A stretch of DNA of 64,000 nucleotides from Streptomyces sp. SID12501 (GCF_010550245.1 NZ_JAAGLU010000002.1:186001-250000); one strand, 5' to 3'; shown: positions 49,181 through 58,725, counted from the first letter of the stretch. Translations and numbers: made by a program. The notes: a model not told the origin generated them from the letters alone.

Positions 49181-51151
49181 GTGCGCAGGCGCAGCATCTC
49201 GATCGCGACGGCACTCGCGGTCGTTCTCAGTTCCGCGGCCCTGGTGGCCGGCGTGGCGGGTCCGGCGGCAGCCGACTCCGCGAAGATCCTTCCGGTGAAG
49301 TCGGTCGGCGACATCGTCGTGGACGGAGTCCACCGGCGGGTCTACGTCTCCGATCCGACCAGCGGCAAGATCGTCGTCACCGACTACGCGGGCACCGTGA
49401 AGGCGACGCTGACCGGGCTCTCCGGCGTGAGCGGCCTCGCGCTGTCCGCCGACTCCGGGCAGCTGTACGCGGCCTCGAAGACCGGCAAGCGGATCGTGTC
49501 GGTGGAGACGGGGACGTACACGCAGACCGCGAGTTACCCGGTCGGCGCGGCCCCCGAAGCCCTGGAGGTGGTGGACGGCCGGATCTGGTTCGCCCACGGA
49601 ACCGACTTCGGTTCGCTCGACCTCTCCGGCGCGGCACCCGTCGTCCACCTCGCCCAGCGGGGGGACGTCGACTTCTCCGGCGCCTTCGGCATGTTCCTGG
49701 CCTCCGATCCGGCCGTCCCCGGCGTCCTCGTGGCCGGCAACGGCGGCGAGCTCGCCGTGTACGACGTCACGGCCGACGGAGCCACGCTGCGGGTCAAGGG
49801 CGACATGGACACCGCGGTGAAGCAGCTGGACCTGACGCCCGACGGCACCCAGGTCCTCACCTCGTGGGGCGACCCGGAGTTCGGCTACGGCATCGGCGCC
49901 TACTCGACCACCGACCTCGCCGAGCAGGACGAGTACGCCATCAACGCCTACCCGAACGCCGTGCGGGTCGCGCCCGACGGGAGCATCGCGGGCGGCAGCG
50001 ATTCCACCTACGACCCCGACGTCCACATCTACCGGCCCGGCAACCTCAAGCCGCTGCGGGAGTACGACTTCCCCGCCACCGACCCCCAGTACAACGCCGA
50101 CACCCTCGTATCGGGCGCACTGGCCTGGGCGCCGGACAGCAGCCGGGTGTTCGCGGTCTCCGTGAGCGGCCTCGGCACCTACGTCCTGCGGGCCCTGACC
50201 GACCCCACCAAGGAGCTGCCGACGCTCAAGGTGGCGGCCCCGGCGAAGTCCGACCGTGCCAAGAAGCTCACCGTCACCGGCAGGCTGACCTCGAAGACGA
50301 GCCTCCCCGCCGGTACCACCCTGCGGGTGACCCGTACGGACATCGAGACGCCGAACGGCAGGGCGCTGCCCTCCGTGAAGACGAAGGCGGACGGCACCTT
50401 CTCCTTCACGAACACCCCGCCCGTCGGAGGCAGAGTCACCTACAAGGTCTTCTACGCGGGCGACGCCACACACGCCCCCGTCTCCGGCGCCGACGCCGTG
50501 GAGGTCTCGCGCAGGGCGACCGCGCTGACCCTGACCAACAACGGCAAGCTGTACGCGTACGGCAAGGACGTCACGTTCACCGCGCACCTCGGTGCGACCT
50601 ACAAGAACCGCACCGTCTCGCTCTACGCGGATCCCTTCGGCACCGACAAGCCGAAGAGGCTGCTGAAGACGGCCAGGGTCAACTCCCACGGCAACCTGTC
50701 GGCGACTGTCGACATGACCCGTGACACCAACGTCACCGCGGTGTTCGCGGGCGACGCCCGCTACACCTCGAAGACCGTGAAGTCGACGGCGCGCGCCCAG
50801 GCCAGGATCTCCACCACCGTCTCCAAGCACTACAAGACGGGCAAGATCGGCTCCACGACGTACTACTACTTCCACAAGAACACCGACCCGGTGTTCACCA
50901 CGACCATGAACTACTACTCCGGCCGCAAGCAGCGCTTCCAGCTCGAGGTCTACTACCAGGGCTCCTGGTACGACTCGGGCTCCGAGTACTTCGCCCTGGC
51001 CGGCAACGGCAAGTCGGTCGTGAGCCTGCCGGCGCCGGGCGAGTCCGGCATCCGTGCCCGGGTGCGGTCGTCGTACATCGACGGCGCCTCCGGGGACGCC
51101 GTCAACTCCACGACCCACGGTGGCTGGAAGTACATCACCTTCACCAACTGA
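49181..51151 (+). CDS. Secreted beta-propeller protein with Ig-like repeats
   Basis: 656 aa from GTG 49181 (GGGGG upstream). Signal peptide ISIATALAVVLSSAALVAGV ends at AGPAAADSA. Residues 35-340 are YVTN/WD-like propeller blades (VDGVHRRVYVSDPTSGKIVV, GLSGVSGLALSADSGQLYAA). Two or three Ig-like beta-sandwich modules follow (KLTVTGRLTSKTSLPAGT, RVTYKVFYAGDATHAPV, TNVTAVFAGDARYTSKTV). A final Tyr-rich domain ends the protein. This is a common Streptomyces exoprotein family without known activity. A CCCGGTGAGCACCGGG hairpin lies about 25-40 bases upstream of the start. Confidence 0.85.
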   Translation: MRRRSISIATALAVVLSSAALVAGVAGPAAADSAKILPVKSVGDIVVDGVHRRVYVSDPTSGKIVVTDYAGTVKATLTGLSGVSGLALSADSGQLYAASKTGKRIVSVETGTYTQTASYPVGAAPEALEVVDGRIWFAHGTDFGSLDLSGAAPVVHLAQRGDVDFSGAFGMFLASDPAVPGVLVAGNGGELAVYDVTADGATLRVKGDMDTAVKQLDLTPDGTQVLTSWGDPEFGYGIGAYSTTDLAEQDEYAINAYPNAVRVAPDGSIAGGSDSTYDPDVHIYRPGNLKPLREYDFPATDPQYNADTLVSGALAWAPDSSRVFAVSVSGLGTYVLRALTDPTKELPTLKVAAPAKSDRAKKLTVTGRLTSKTSLPAGTTLRVTRTDIETPNGRALPSVKTKADGTFSFTNTPPVGGRVTYKVFYAGDATHAPVSGADAVEVSRRATALTLTNNGKLYAYGKDVTFTAHLGATYKNRTVSLYADPFGTDKPKRLLKTARVNSHGNLSATVDMTRDTNVTAVFAGDARYTSKTVKSTARAQARISTTVSKHYKTGKIGSTTYYYFHKNTDPVFTTTMNYYSGRKQRFQLEVYYQGSWYDSGSEYFALAGNGKSVVSLPAPGESGIRARVRSSYIDGASGDAVNSTTHGGWKYITFTN

Positions 51152-51391
51152 GACGCCCCGGGCCGTCGCGGCAGATGTGTACGTCGTGCCGGCTGTGCTG
51201 TGACCGTGCCGACCGGGCCGTGGCGGACAAGCTGCTACGGGTCCGGTCGGCACGGTGTGGTGTGGGTGGGTGAGGGCGAGGAGGGTGAGTCGTCGCTCAC
51301 CGACGAGGCCCGCGACCCTGGCGGCGAGACACCGCCGTACTCCGTCCCGGCCGCCCGGCCGCCCGGCTGACCGCCCTCCGGCACCGCGCCG

Positions 51392-51724
51392 GTCCGCCGC
51401 CCGTCCAAGGACGCGCCGCACACCTCGGCGGCCCTGACCGCCGTGCTGCTCGCCGTACTGCCCGTCGCTTGGTTCGCCGTCCAGCTGGTGTTCTCCGGGA
51501 CTTCACCTCGCCCGGCGGCTGGAGTATCGTCCTCGCGGTCCTCTTCTGCTTTCCGCCGTGTCCGCTGTGCCGCTGTGCCGCTGGGCCGGGCGGTGCGGCG
51601 GTGGTGGCCCGGCAGGCACGACCGCTTCCGGGGGCACTGCCGGATCTGCCACCGGGCCCGGGACCTCTCCGAGTCCGGAACCCGGACCGTGATTCAGCCA
51701 TCTTTATCTGTCGGGAGCCGCTGA
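51392..51724 (+). pseudogene. Possible frameshifted membrane-protein relic
   Basis: The 674-bp gap after the exoprotein holds pieces of one apparent protein in two frames: AVLLAVLPVAWFAVQLVFSG, then in the next frame DFTSPGGWSIVLAVLFCFPP, and back to RHDRFRGHCRICHRARDLSE. The pieces look like two membrane helices plus a Cys-containing tail. No complete frame exists and I cannot name the parent. I see nothing else in the gap. Confidence 0.3.
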
Positions 51725-51825
51725 CAGGTCTCACACAGGTTGACTTGATGAGGGAGAAAGCTGCCCATAAAGCGAGATCGGTAACTGTTTTACAGAAGTC
51801 CGGCAAATCGAATGGGAACCCACAT

Positions 51826-53199
51826 ATGCCGCCACGAGCGTTTGAGCGAATACGTCGCGGAGCTGCGTTCTCGACGGTCTCGATGTGGCGGCAGCCGTCG
51901 GCGCGGCTCTGGGCCGTGGCGGGTGTGGTGGCCCTTGGATTCCTCGTCGCGCTGGAGATCGCCGCGCGTCACTACGGCCTGCCGGGGCCGATCACCAACC
52001 AGGTGCAAGAGGTGGTGTTCACCCCCAAATCGGGTCCCCTGCTGTACGCGAGCATGGCGTTGACGATGGTGGTGCTCACCTGGCGGGAGCGGTTCATCGC
52101 GGCCGGTGTCGCGATCGGCATCGACGTCGTGCTGGTGCTGATGCGGATGGCGGCGGGCGCCAGGGTGGGCGGCCACTGCTTCGGCAACGGCGCTCTGTGG
52201 GTGATGCTGGGCTGCGCGGTCATCGCCGTCACACGCCGCACCGGCCAGGAACGGCTCCTGCTGCTGAAGGGCGTCGGGCTGGGCCTGCTGCTGGTGGCCG
52301 GCCGCAAGGCGGGCGACACCTGGCTGCTGATCACGTCGAAGACCCGCCCGACGGTGCTCGACCAGTACGTGGCGACCGCCGATCACACGCTGGGCGATCC
52401 GTCGTGGCTGGTGGGCCGGATGGTCAGGGCCACGGGCCCGATCGGCACGCATCTTCTCGACTGGGTCTACATCCAGCTCGCGGTCGCCGCGGTCTGCGTC
52501 GCGCTGTACCAGCTGCGCAACGTGGCCGCCGAAGGCCGTTTCCCGAGCCATCACGTGGTGCGCACCTTTCTGGCGATCGGCCTCCTCGGACCGGGCATCT
52601 ACATGATCTTCCCGGTCGTCGGACCGGTCTTCGCCTACGGCCCCGGCGCCTTCGGCACCGGCGGCGGGCACTGGGCGGTGGCCGACCTGTGGCCGAACAC
52701 GCCACTGCCGATCACCACCCCGCGCCCGATGCCGTACGACGGGATCACGCCCCGCAACTGCATGCCCAGCCTGCACACGGCGTGGGCAACCGCGATCTTC
52801 GTCCACTCCCGCAAGGGCCCACGGTTCCTGCGGTTCGCCGGTACGTTCTGGCTGGTCGCCACGCTCACCGCGACGCTGGGCTTCGGCTACCACTACGGCG
52901 CGGACCTCGTGGCCGGCGTGGTGTTCGCGCTCACGGTCGAGGCGGCTCTGCGCTCGCTCGCCCGCGGCTGGGACCGGTCGGCAACCCGGCTGGTCGCCCA
53001 CGGCGTGGCGGTCTTCGCCGCGCTCCTGGTGTCGTATCGCTGGCTGCCGACGGAGATGGCCGAACACCCGTGGGTGTTCGGGCCGCTGATCATCCTGGCG
53101 ATGCTCTCGGTGATCGACGGGTACGTACGGACCACCAGGAGGTGGGAACCGGAGCCCGCGGTGGCGCGGCGACCGGAACGGCGACTCGAACTGGTCTGA
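51826..53199 (+). CDS. PAP2-superfamily membrane protein (inositol phosphorylceramide synthase-like)
   Basis: 457 aa, about ten hydrophobic segments. Two phosphatase motifs are visible: CMPSLHTAWATA (C2-like, PSLHTAWA) and GFGYHYGADLVAG (C3-like, with His and Asp). Together these define PAP2/IPC-synthase-like enzymes that transfer or remove a lipid phosphate group. The N-terminal half adds extra helices with GRKAGDTWLLITSKTRPTVL. The ribosome site for ATG 51826 is weak (GGGAA); an in-frame ATG at about 51748 is an alternative. It converges with the PP2C gene, 33 bp apart. Confidence 0.83.
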   Translation: MPPRAFERIRRGAAFSTVSMWRQPSARLWAVAGVVALGFLVALEIAARHYGLPGPITNQVQEVVFTPKSGPLLYASMALTMVVLTWRERFIAAGVAIGIDVVLVLMRMAAGARVGGHCFGNGALWVMLGCAVIAVTRRTGQERLLLLKGVGLGLLLVAGRKAGDTWLLITSKTRPTVLDQYVATADHTLGDPSWLVGRMVRATGPIGTHLLDWVYIQLAVAAVCVALYQLRNVAAEGRFPSHHVVRTFLAIGLLGPGIYMIFPVVGPVFAYGPGAFGTGGGHWAVADLWPNTPLPITTPRPMPYDGITPRNCMPSLHTAWATAIFVHSRKGPRFLRFAGTFWLVATLTATLGFGYHYGADLVAGVVFALTVEAALRSLARGWDRSATRLVAHGVAVFAALLVSYRWLPTEMAEHPWVFGPLIILAMLSVIDGYVRTTRRWEPEPAVARRPERRLELV

Positions 53200-53232
53200 A
53201 GGCTGGGCAGGACACCCCCGTCTCCGTCTCCG

Positions 53233-54981
53233 TCACAGTTCCGGCAGCCGCAGCGCGAGGAGTGCCACGTCGTCGGTGCTGCCGGGTGGCATCCGGGCGA
53301 GGAGCTGGTCGCAGAGGGTGTCCAGGGGCGCGTGGGCGAGGTCCAGGGCGTGGCGGCGCAGGCGGCTCATTCCGGTGTCGAGGTCGCTGCCGGGGATCTC
53401 GATCAGGCCGTCGGTGTAGAGCAGCAGGGTGGAGCCCGGCGGCAGGGGCTGGGTGGCGGTCGGCCTGCTCTCGCCGCCGCCGTGGTGGGCGCCGAGAAGG
53501 AGGCCCTGTCCGGCTTCGAGGTACCGCGCGTGTCCGCCGGGGGTCAGCAGGAGCGGCGGCGGGTGGCCGGCGCTGGTCCACCGTAGGGTCCACGGGCCCG
53601 TGTCCGGGTGGCCCTCCACCCGGGCGAGGACGAGGGTGGCCATGGGGACGGTGGTGATGGCGGGCATGGCGTCGTCGAGGCGGTCGACGACGGTGCCCGG
53701 CGGCCCGGAGCGGTCCCAGGCCAACGAGCGCAGGATGCCGTGCAGTTGGGCCATCCCGGCCGCCGCCGTCAGATCGTGGCCCACGACGTCGCCGATGACC
53801 AGCGCGAGCGTGCCGTCCTTCAGCTCGAACGCGTCGTACCAGTCGCCGCCGACCTGGGAGCCGACGGGGGCGGGCTGGTAGCGGGCGGCCAGCCGCAGCC
53901 GGCCGGGCTGGGGCAGCGGGGCGAGCAGGTTGCGCTGCATGGCCTCGGCGACGGCGCGCTGGCGGCCGAACCGGCGGGCGTTGTCGATGACCAGGCCGAC
54001 CCGCCTGCCGATGTCGCTCACCACCCCGAGGTCGGCGTCGTCGAAGGGGTGCGCCGGGTCGGTGCGCACCACCGTCAGGGCGCCGGTGATCTGCCGTTCG
54101 GGGCCGGAGCCCAGCGGCACCGTGATGGCGGACGTCGCGTGCACCGTCCGCAGGAAGTCGCTGTGCACGGCGGCCAGGGCGGAGCCGGGCGGTGCGGCGG
54201 CGGCCATCTCCGGCACGCCCTGCCGTACGGGATCACCGCCGTTCAGCACCTGGACGAGGGGCGACCAGTCACGCTCCCCCTCCCCGGCCTCGGGCAGGCG
54301 CTCGCGCCCGCCCTCCAGCGCGGCGTCCCGGCCCGCGGGTCCGGTCACCGCGACCCGGTGGATCCGCCCGGAACCGGTCCGGAGGTCCACCGCCGTCCAG
54401 TCGGCGAGGCGGGGGACCAGCAGGCGGCCCAGCCGGGCGAGGGCCTCGTCGGTCTCCAGGGTCTGGCCGAGTACGTCGGTGATCTCCGCGACCAGGGTCA
54501 GCCGCTCGTTGAGGTCCTCCAGGGCGCTCGTGTAGGCCGCCCCTTCGCGACGCGCGCCCGGGTCGCCGCCGCCGTCGGTGAGCAGCACGGCCATGCCCTT
54601 GAAGGAACCGTCGTCCACCAGGGGAGAGGCGGACCAGGAGATCGTGACCAGGCGGCCGTCGCCGCGCAGACAGCTGTCGCCGTCACCGCGTGCGGCACTC
54701 TTCCCGGCCAGCGCCCGGAGCAACGGACACTGCTCCCGGGGGAGGGTGCCGCCGGCCGCGTCGCGGTGCAGCAGGTCGTGGGCGTCCTTCCCGCGTACCG
54801 CGGTGGCGGTACGGCCCAGCAGCCGCTCGGCGGCCGGGTTGACGGCGTCGATCCGGCCGGTCGGACCGATCACCATCAGCGCTGTGCTCAGCCGTTCGAC
54901 GACCTGTCTCCAGAACTTCGGCCCGGCCGCCCGCCGTGACCCCGACTCGTCACCCGCACCGGGCACCGTACCCTCCACCAC
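53233..54981 (-). CDS. PP2C (SpoIIE-type) phosphatase with PAS and GAF domains
   Basis: 582 aa. A PAS domain (residues 25-145: LSTALMVIGPTGRIDAVNPA), a GAF domain (about 160-345: LTLVAEITDVLGQTLETDEA to GLVIDNARRF) and a SpoIIE phosphatase domain (AARYQPAPVGSQVGGDWYDA, LVIGDVVGHDLTAAA, TSAGHPPPLLL, YTDGLIE, STDDVALLAL) with the metal-binding Asp residues. Such proteins dephosphorylate anti-anti-sigma factors in Streptomyces stress signalling. No anti-sigma kinase domain or gene is attached here, so its partner is elsewhere. Start GTG 54981. Confidence 0.9.
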   Translation of the reverse strand: MVEGTVPGAGDESGSRRAAGPKFWRQVVERLSTALMVIGPTGRIDAVNPAAERLLGRTATAVRGKDAHDLLHRDAAGGTLPREQCPLLRALAGKSAARGDGDSCLRGDGRLVTISWSASPLVDDGSFKGMAVLLTDGGGDPGARREGAAYTSALEDLNERLTLVAEITDVLGQTLETDEALARLGRLLVPRLADWTAVDLRTGSGRIHRVAVTGPAGRDAALEGGRERLPEAGEGERDWSPLVQVLNGGDPVRQGVPEMAAAAPPGSALAAVHSDFLRTVHATSAITVPLGSGPERQITGALTVVRTDPAHPFDDADLGVVSDIGRRVGLVIDNARRFGRQRAVAEAMQRNLLAPLPQPGRLRLAARYQPAPVGSQVGGDWYDAFELKDGTLALVIGDVVGHDLTAAAGMAQLHGILRSLAWDRSGPPGTVVDRLDDAMPAITTVPMATLVLARVEGHPDTGPWTLRWTSAGHPPPLLLTPGGHARYLEAGQGLLLGAHHGGGESRPTATQPLPPGSTLLLYTDGLIEIPGSDLDTGMSRLRRHALDLAHAPLDTLCDQLLARMPPGSTDDVALLALRLPEL

Positions 54982-55145
54982 GCCGCCCTCGAGTCAGGGC
55001 GGCCTCGCACCGAAGCCCGCGGGCGCGTCAGGGGAAACCGCCGGACCCTTGTCCGATGGCCCCCCGACAGGAACCCGGCCGCATGGCCGACACGACGATC
55101 CGTCCGTCCACGTCCCGGGTTCGCCCCCACCGTACGGCTTCGCGG

Positions 55146-55319
55146 TCAGCGGACGGGCCGCCGCCTGACGCGCCGGGTCAGCCGTGCCCCGAAGAAGATC
55201 AGGTCGGCGGCGAAGATCACGATGCCGATGGCCAGCAGATATCCCAGGCCATGGGCCGCCACGCCGATGATTCCCAGGACGACGGCCACCAGGACCAACA
55301 GAAGGAAGAGCGCCATCAT
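55146..55319 (-). CDS. Small two-helix membrane peptide
   Basis: 57 aa: MMALFLLLVLVAVVLGIIGV, a short turn (AAHGLGYLL), a second hydrophobic stretch (AIGIVIFAADLIFFG) and a basic tail RLTRRVRRRPVR. GGAG lies 9 bases before the ATG pair; an upstream ATG (55328) is too close to it. It follows the PRC-barrel gene in the same direction by 60 bp. Similar hydrophobic peptides are widespread in Streptomyces with unknown role, perhaps in stress response. Confidence 0.65.
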   Translation of the reverse strand: MMALFLLLVLVAVVLGIIGVAAHGLGYLLAIGIVIFAADLIFFGARLTRRVRRRPVR

Positions 55320-55379
55320 CCGGACCATCTCCTCTGTGCCATGTGTGAATTTTGCGAGGTGAGCGAGGTGCACATGTGT

Positions 55380-55736
55380 TCAGCGGCGTGCGAGCTGACG
55401 TTCGCCCCCTGCTCCGGGCTGGTACGCCAGGCCGTAGTGCTTGAAGATCTCCGCCTCCTGCTCGGCGGGGAGCACGTCGTCGGTTCCGATCGACGGGGCG
55501 TTGCGCACCTGTGACTTGGAGTAGGAGACCTTGACGTAGCCCGGTCCGAGGACCACGTCGTCGAGAGGGACGAAGACCAGCCGGTGGCGGGTGGGCAGCC
55601 CGGTCCTGATGGTGGCCATGGCCGGTTCGTCGGTGGCCGTGTCGACGTAGACCGATTCGAGCATGCCGATCCTGCGCTGTTTCTCGTCGATCACCTCGTG
55701 GTTGCGCCACTCGCGGATGTCGGCTGAACGGATCAT
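55380..55736 (-). CDS. PRC-barrel domain protein
   Basis: 118 aa. MIRSADIREWRNHEVIDEKQ, IGMLESVYVDTATDEPAMAT, HRLVFVPLDDVVLGPGYVKV and SYSKSQVRNAPSI form the PRC-barrel beta-barrel; the last 35 residues (LPAEQEAEIFKHYGLAYQPG) are a helical tail typical of stand-alone Streptomyces members. The domain occurs in RimM and the photosynthetic reaction centre H subunit; single-domain proteins like this are often stress-induced. GGGAGCAGGG precedes the ATG. Confidence 0.85.
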   Translation of the reverse strand: MIRSADIREWRNHEVIDEKQRRIGMLESVYVDTATDEPAMATIRTGLPTRHRLVFVPLDDVVLGPGYVKVSYSKSQVRNAPSIGTDDVLPAEQEAEIFKHYGLAYQPGAGGERQLARR

Positions 55737-55920
55737 GCCCTGCTCCCTGTCTGCGCGCCCCGGCGGACGGTGCGACGGCCCTGGCTCTGACCTGGGCCCG
55801 AGCACCTGACCATGCCGACCCACTTGTCATCGTATGACCGAAACAAGTCCCCGGCATCGAGCACTTCATGCCCCGTTCGGCGATCGAATGTGTCCCGGGG
55901 CGCAACTCCCGGGGCGGGTG

Positions 55921-56370
55921 TCAGCTGCCCGCGGAGTCCAGCGCCGACTGGAGTGACCGGCGGTAGCCGTCGCTGGTGTACGTGGCTCCCGAGACCGTGT
56001 CGATGTCGGCGCTCTGGACGGTGAGGGCCTCCCTGGTCAGCTGCGGGACGGCGTACGAGTTGATCTGCTGGTCCCTCGGGTTCTCCTGTGGATAGGTGAC
56101 CGCGGTGACGTCGGTGAGCTTCCCGTTCGTCAGCGTGACGCGGACCTGGACGGGGCCGTAGCGCGTCTGGACCGAGTCGCCGGTGAGGGTACGGGTGCCG
56201 GTGGCCGAGCCGCTGGAACTGCCGGACGGCGCGGAGGAGCTCGCCGACCCGGTGACGACCGCCGGTGTCGTGTGCGGCTTGAGCGACAGCAGCAGCACCA
56301 TGCCGGAGACGGTCGCGGCGCTCGCCAGCGCGATGCGGCGCAGCGGACGGTTCTTCCTCAACGTGTGCAA
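55921..56370 (-). CDS. FMN-binding (flavinylated) extracytoplasmic protein
   Basis: 149 aa. N-terminal basic residues and one membrane helix (RIALASAATVSGMVLLLSL), a Ser/Gly linker, then an FMN-binding domain: GPVQVRVTLTNGKLTDVTAV, NSYAVPQLTREALTVQ and VSGATYTSDGYRRSLQSAL. The SGATYTS stretch holds the Thr normally linked covalently to FMN by ApbE. It is probably a small electron carrier facing outside, served by the flavocytochrome encoded directly upstream (7-base gap). The start is TTG 56370 after GAGG. Confidence 0.87.
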   Translation of the reverse strand: MHTLRKNRPLRRIALASAATVSGMVLLLSLKPHTTPAVVTGSASSSAPSGSSSGSATGTRTLTGDSVQTRYGPVQVRVTLTNGKLTDVTAVTYPQENPRDQQINSYAVPQLTREALTVQSADIDTVSGATYTSDGYRRSLQSALDSAGS

Positions 56371-56377
56371 GAGGGCC

Positions 56378-57730
56378 TCACAGCTCGAAGGACTCGTGGT
56401 GGATACGCCGGTCGGGGACCCCGGCGGTGCGCAGTGCCTCGTACAGGTCCCGCGTGAATCCGTGCGGGCCGCACAGGTACACGTCGTGGGCTTCCAGGTC
56501 GGGCACGGCCGCGCGCAGGGAGTGGGCCGAGAGGTCGGGGCGCCGGCCGTCCGGGCCGTTGAGCGCGTAGAGGACCCTCGCCCCGCGCCATCGTGCGATC
56601 GCGTCCAGTTCCCCGCCCAGGGCGAGGTCCTCGTTGGTCCGGGCGCGGTAGAGGAGGGTGACGTCGCCGGGCAGCGTCTCGAACAGGGCCCGCAGCGGGG
56701 TGATGCCGGCGCCGCCCGCGATCAGCAGGGACCTGTGCGAGGTCTGCCGGTCGGCGGTCAGCGCCCCGTAGGGGCCCTCCGCCCACACCCGGGTGCCCGG
56801 CCGCAGCAGGGACACGGCGGCGCTGTGGTCGCCGAGCGCCTTGACGGTGATGCGCAGCAGGCCGGGGCGCGGCGGCGCCGACAGGGAGTACGGGGTGGAG
56901 GTCCAGCGCATGCCGTCGGTGAGGAACCGCCAGCGCAGGAACTGCCCCGGCAGTACGCCCATCTCGTCCAGCCGACGGCCGCCGATGACGACGGAGTACA
57001 CGCCGGGCGCCTCCCGGTGCACGGAGTCGACGCGCAGCCGGTGCCGCAGGTTGAGCCGGACCGGGGCGAGGATCCGGAACCACACCACGAGGGCGGCGAC
57101 GCCCAGGTACAGCGCGTACCAGCCGGCCCGGGCCGGCCCGTTGCCGGTGAAGTCGGAGCCCAGGGCGAGCTGGTGGCCGAAGGCGAGGAAGACCGCGGCG
57201 TATGTGAGCAGGTGCAGGTAGTACCAGAACTCGTGGGCGACCCGGCGGCGCACCGCGCGGGCGGAGACGATCCCGACGGCGAACAGGATGACGGTGCCGG
57301 CGGTGGCCTTGAGCATCTCCGGGTAGTCCAGGATCACGGTGAGCGCCTCGTCGAGGAACGAGGAGCCGTCCTGGGCGGCGTACCCGAGCAGGATCAGCAC
57401 GATGTGCGCCACCAGCAGACAGACCGTGTAGCGGCCCGCCCTGGCGTGCCAGCGCGTCACCCGGTCCGCCCCGATCCGCCGCTCCAGCAGCGGCACGCGG
57501 GCCATCAGACCGACGAGGACGGCACAGGCGTACCCGCACAGCAGTCCCGCGATCCGCCCGGCCCCGGTCAGCCACCCCGCCGTACCGACGACCGAGCCCG
57601 TGTCGTGCCACCACAGGGCGATCACGGCGGCGGCGCCGGCCCACAAGGCGGCGAGCACCGGCCCGGCGGGGGAGCGCCGTGGCGCGGGCGGCGCGGGGGC
57701 GACCCTTCGTTGCGCGTACGCCGTCGTCAT
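56378..57730 (-). CDS. Membrane flavocytochrome / ferric-reductase-like protein with ferredoxin-reductase domain
   Basis: 450 aa. Six hydrophobic segments in residues 20-230 carry paired His residues (RWHARAGRYTVCLLVAHIVL; EFWYYLHLLTYAAVFLAFGHQ), the heme-ligand pattern of ferric-reductase-like domains. The C-terminal half binds FAD (RWTSTPYSLSAPP) and NAD(P)H (LLIAGGAGITPLRALFE; VYLCGPHGFTRDL). It passes electrons from cytosolic NAD(P)H across the membrane, likely to the FMN protein that follows. It is divergent from a two-component system, which may control it. Confidence 0.88.
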   Translation of the reverse strand: MTTAYAQRRVAPAPPAPRRSPAGPVLAALWAGAAAVIALWWHDTGSVVGTAGWLTGAGRIAGLLCGYACAVLVGLMARVPLLERRIGADRVTRWHARAGRYTVCLLVAHIVLILLGYAAQDGSSFLDEALTVILDYPEMLKATAGTVILFAVGIVSARAVRRRVAHEFWYYLHLLTYAAVFLAFGHQLALGSDFTGNGPARAGWYALYLGVAALVVWFRILAPVRLNLRHRLRVDSVHREAPGVYSVVIGGRRLDEMGVLPGQFLRWRFLTDGMRWTSTPYSLSAPPRPGLLRITVKALGDHSAAVSLLRPGTRVWAEGPYGALTADRQTSHRSLLIAGGAGITPLRALFETLPGDVTLLYRARTNEDLALGGELDAIARWRGARVLYALNGPDGRRPDLSAHSLRAAVPDLEAHDVYLCGPHGFTRDLYEALRTAGVPDRRIHHESFEL

Positions 57731-57975
57731 CCGCGTGTCCCTTCGGCTGTCGTACGTCGGTACGTCGGTACGCCCCTTTGGCCGTCCGGGACGACACTGT
57801 GCCGACGCAACCTCTGAGCCCGCTCTCAGCGCGAGGCCCGCCGCGCTGACGAACCCGCAGGTGGGAAGGGTGGCCGGGCGGTCCGGGGCCCTGGCGGGCG
57901 CAGAGCGGACTCAGAGGGAACTCAGAGGTGGGGAAAGCTGCCCGGGAGGCGGCGAGACCGCATCCTGTAACCGAG
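57731..57975. promoter_or_regulatory. Divergent promoter region with CTCAGAGG direct repeats
   Basis: Between the flavocytochrome (leftward) and response regulator (rightward). CTCAGAGG occurs at about 57911 and 57922 (11 bp apart), with a related CTCAGCGC at about 57827; acgtcggt is repeated near 57751-57769. Eleven-base spaced direct repeats are typical of OmpR-family regulator sites. Assignment is tentative. Confidence 0.45.
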
Positions 57976-58725
57976 ATGAACACTCCCCGCCCCCGTGGCT
58001 TCGGCCGCCCCACGCTGACCCGGACCGACGGCACCCCGCTCCGGGTCCTCGTCGTCGACGACGACCCCGACCTCGCGGAGGTCCTCTCCGGCGCCCTGCG
58101 GTACGAGGGCTGGGAGGTCCGCACGGCGGGCGACGGCGTCTCGGCCGTCACCGAGGCGCGCGAACTGCTGCCCGACGCCGTCGTCCTCGACGTCATGCTC
58201 CCGGACACCGACGGCTTCGCCGTACTGCGTTCGCTGCACGCCGTACGCCCCGACGTGTGCGTGCTCTTCCTGACGGCACGGGACGCCGTCGAGGACCGTA
58301 TCGCCGGCATCACGGCGGGCGGCGACGACTACGTGACGAAGCCGTTCAGCCTGGAGGAGGTCGTCGCCCGGCTGCGCGGGCTGGTGCGCCGGGCCGGCAT
58401 GGCCCGGCAGACGGAGGACGGGCCTCGGCTGACCGTCGGCGATCTCGTCATGGACGAGGAGGCTCGCGAGGTCACCCGCGGCGGCGAACTCGTCGAGCTG
58501 TCCCCGACGGAGTTCGAGCTGCTGCGCTTCCTGATGCGCAACCCGCGCCGGGTGCTCAGCAAGGCGCAGATCCTCGACCGCGTCTGGTCCTACGACTTCG
58601 GCGGGCAGGCCCATGTCGTCGAGCTGTACATCTCCTACCTGCGCAAGAAGGTGGACGCGGGCCGCCCGCCCATGATCCACACGGTGCGGGGCGCCGGATA
58701 CGTGCTCAAGCCGGTGGCCCGGTGA
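57976..58725 (+). CDS. OmpR-family response regulator
   Basis: 249 aa. Receiver domain with the acidic pair in VLVVDDDPDLAEV, phospho-acceptor Asp72 (VVLDVMLPDTDG) and Lys122 (YVTKPFS). C-terminal winged helix: ELSPTEFELLRFLMRNPRRV, SKAQILDRVWSYDF, VELYISYLRKKVD, HTVRGAGYVLKP. It is paired with the kinase that starts in its stop codon (GTGA) and divergent from the flavocytochrome/FMN operon, its most likely target. No strong ribosome site precedes ATG 57976. Confidence 0.92.
   Translation: MNTPRPRGFGRPTLTRTDGTPLRVLVVDDDPDLAEVLSGALRYEGWEVRTAGDGVSAVTEARELLPDAVVLDVMLPDTDGFAVLRSLHAVRPDVCVLFLTARDAVEDRIAGITAGGDDYVTKPFSLEEVVARLRGLVRRAGMARQTEDGPRLTVGDLVMDEEAREVTRGGELVELSPTEFELLRFLMRNPRRVLSKAQILDRVWSYDFGGQAHVVELYISYLRKKVDAGRPPMIHTVRGAGYVLKPVAR

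Noticed and set aside
48653..51421. Long leftward open frame across the exoprotein gene
   Set aside because: Antisense shadow; the sense gene has signal peptide, propeller and Ig-like modules.
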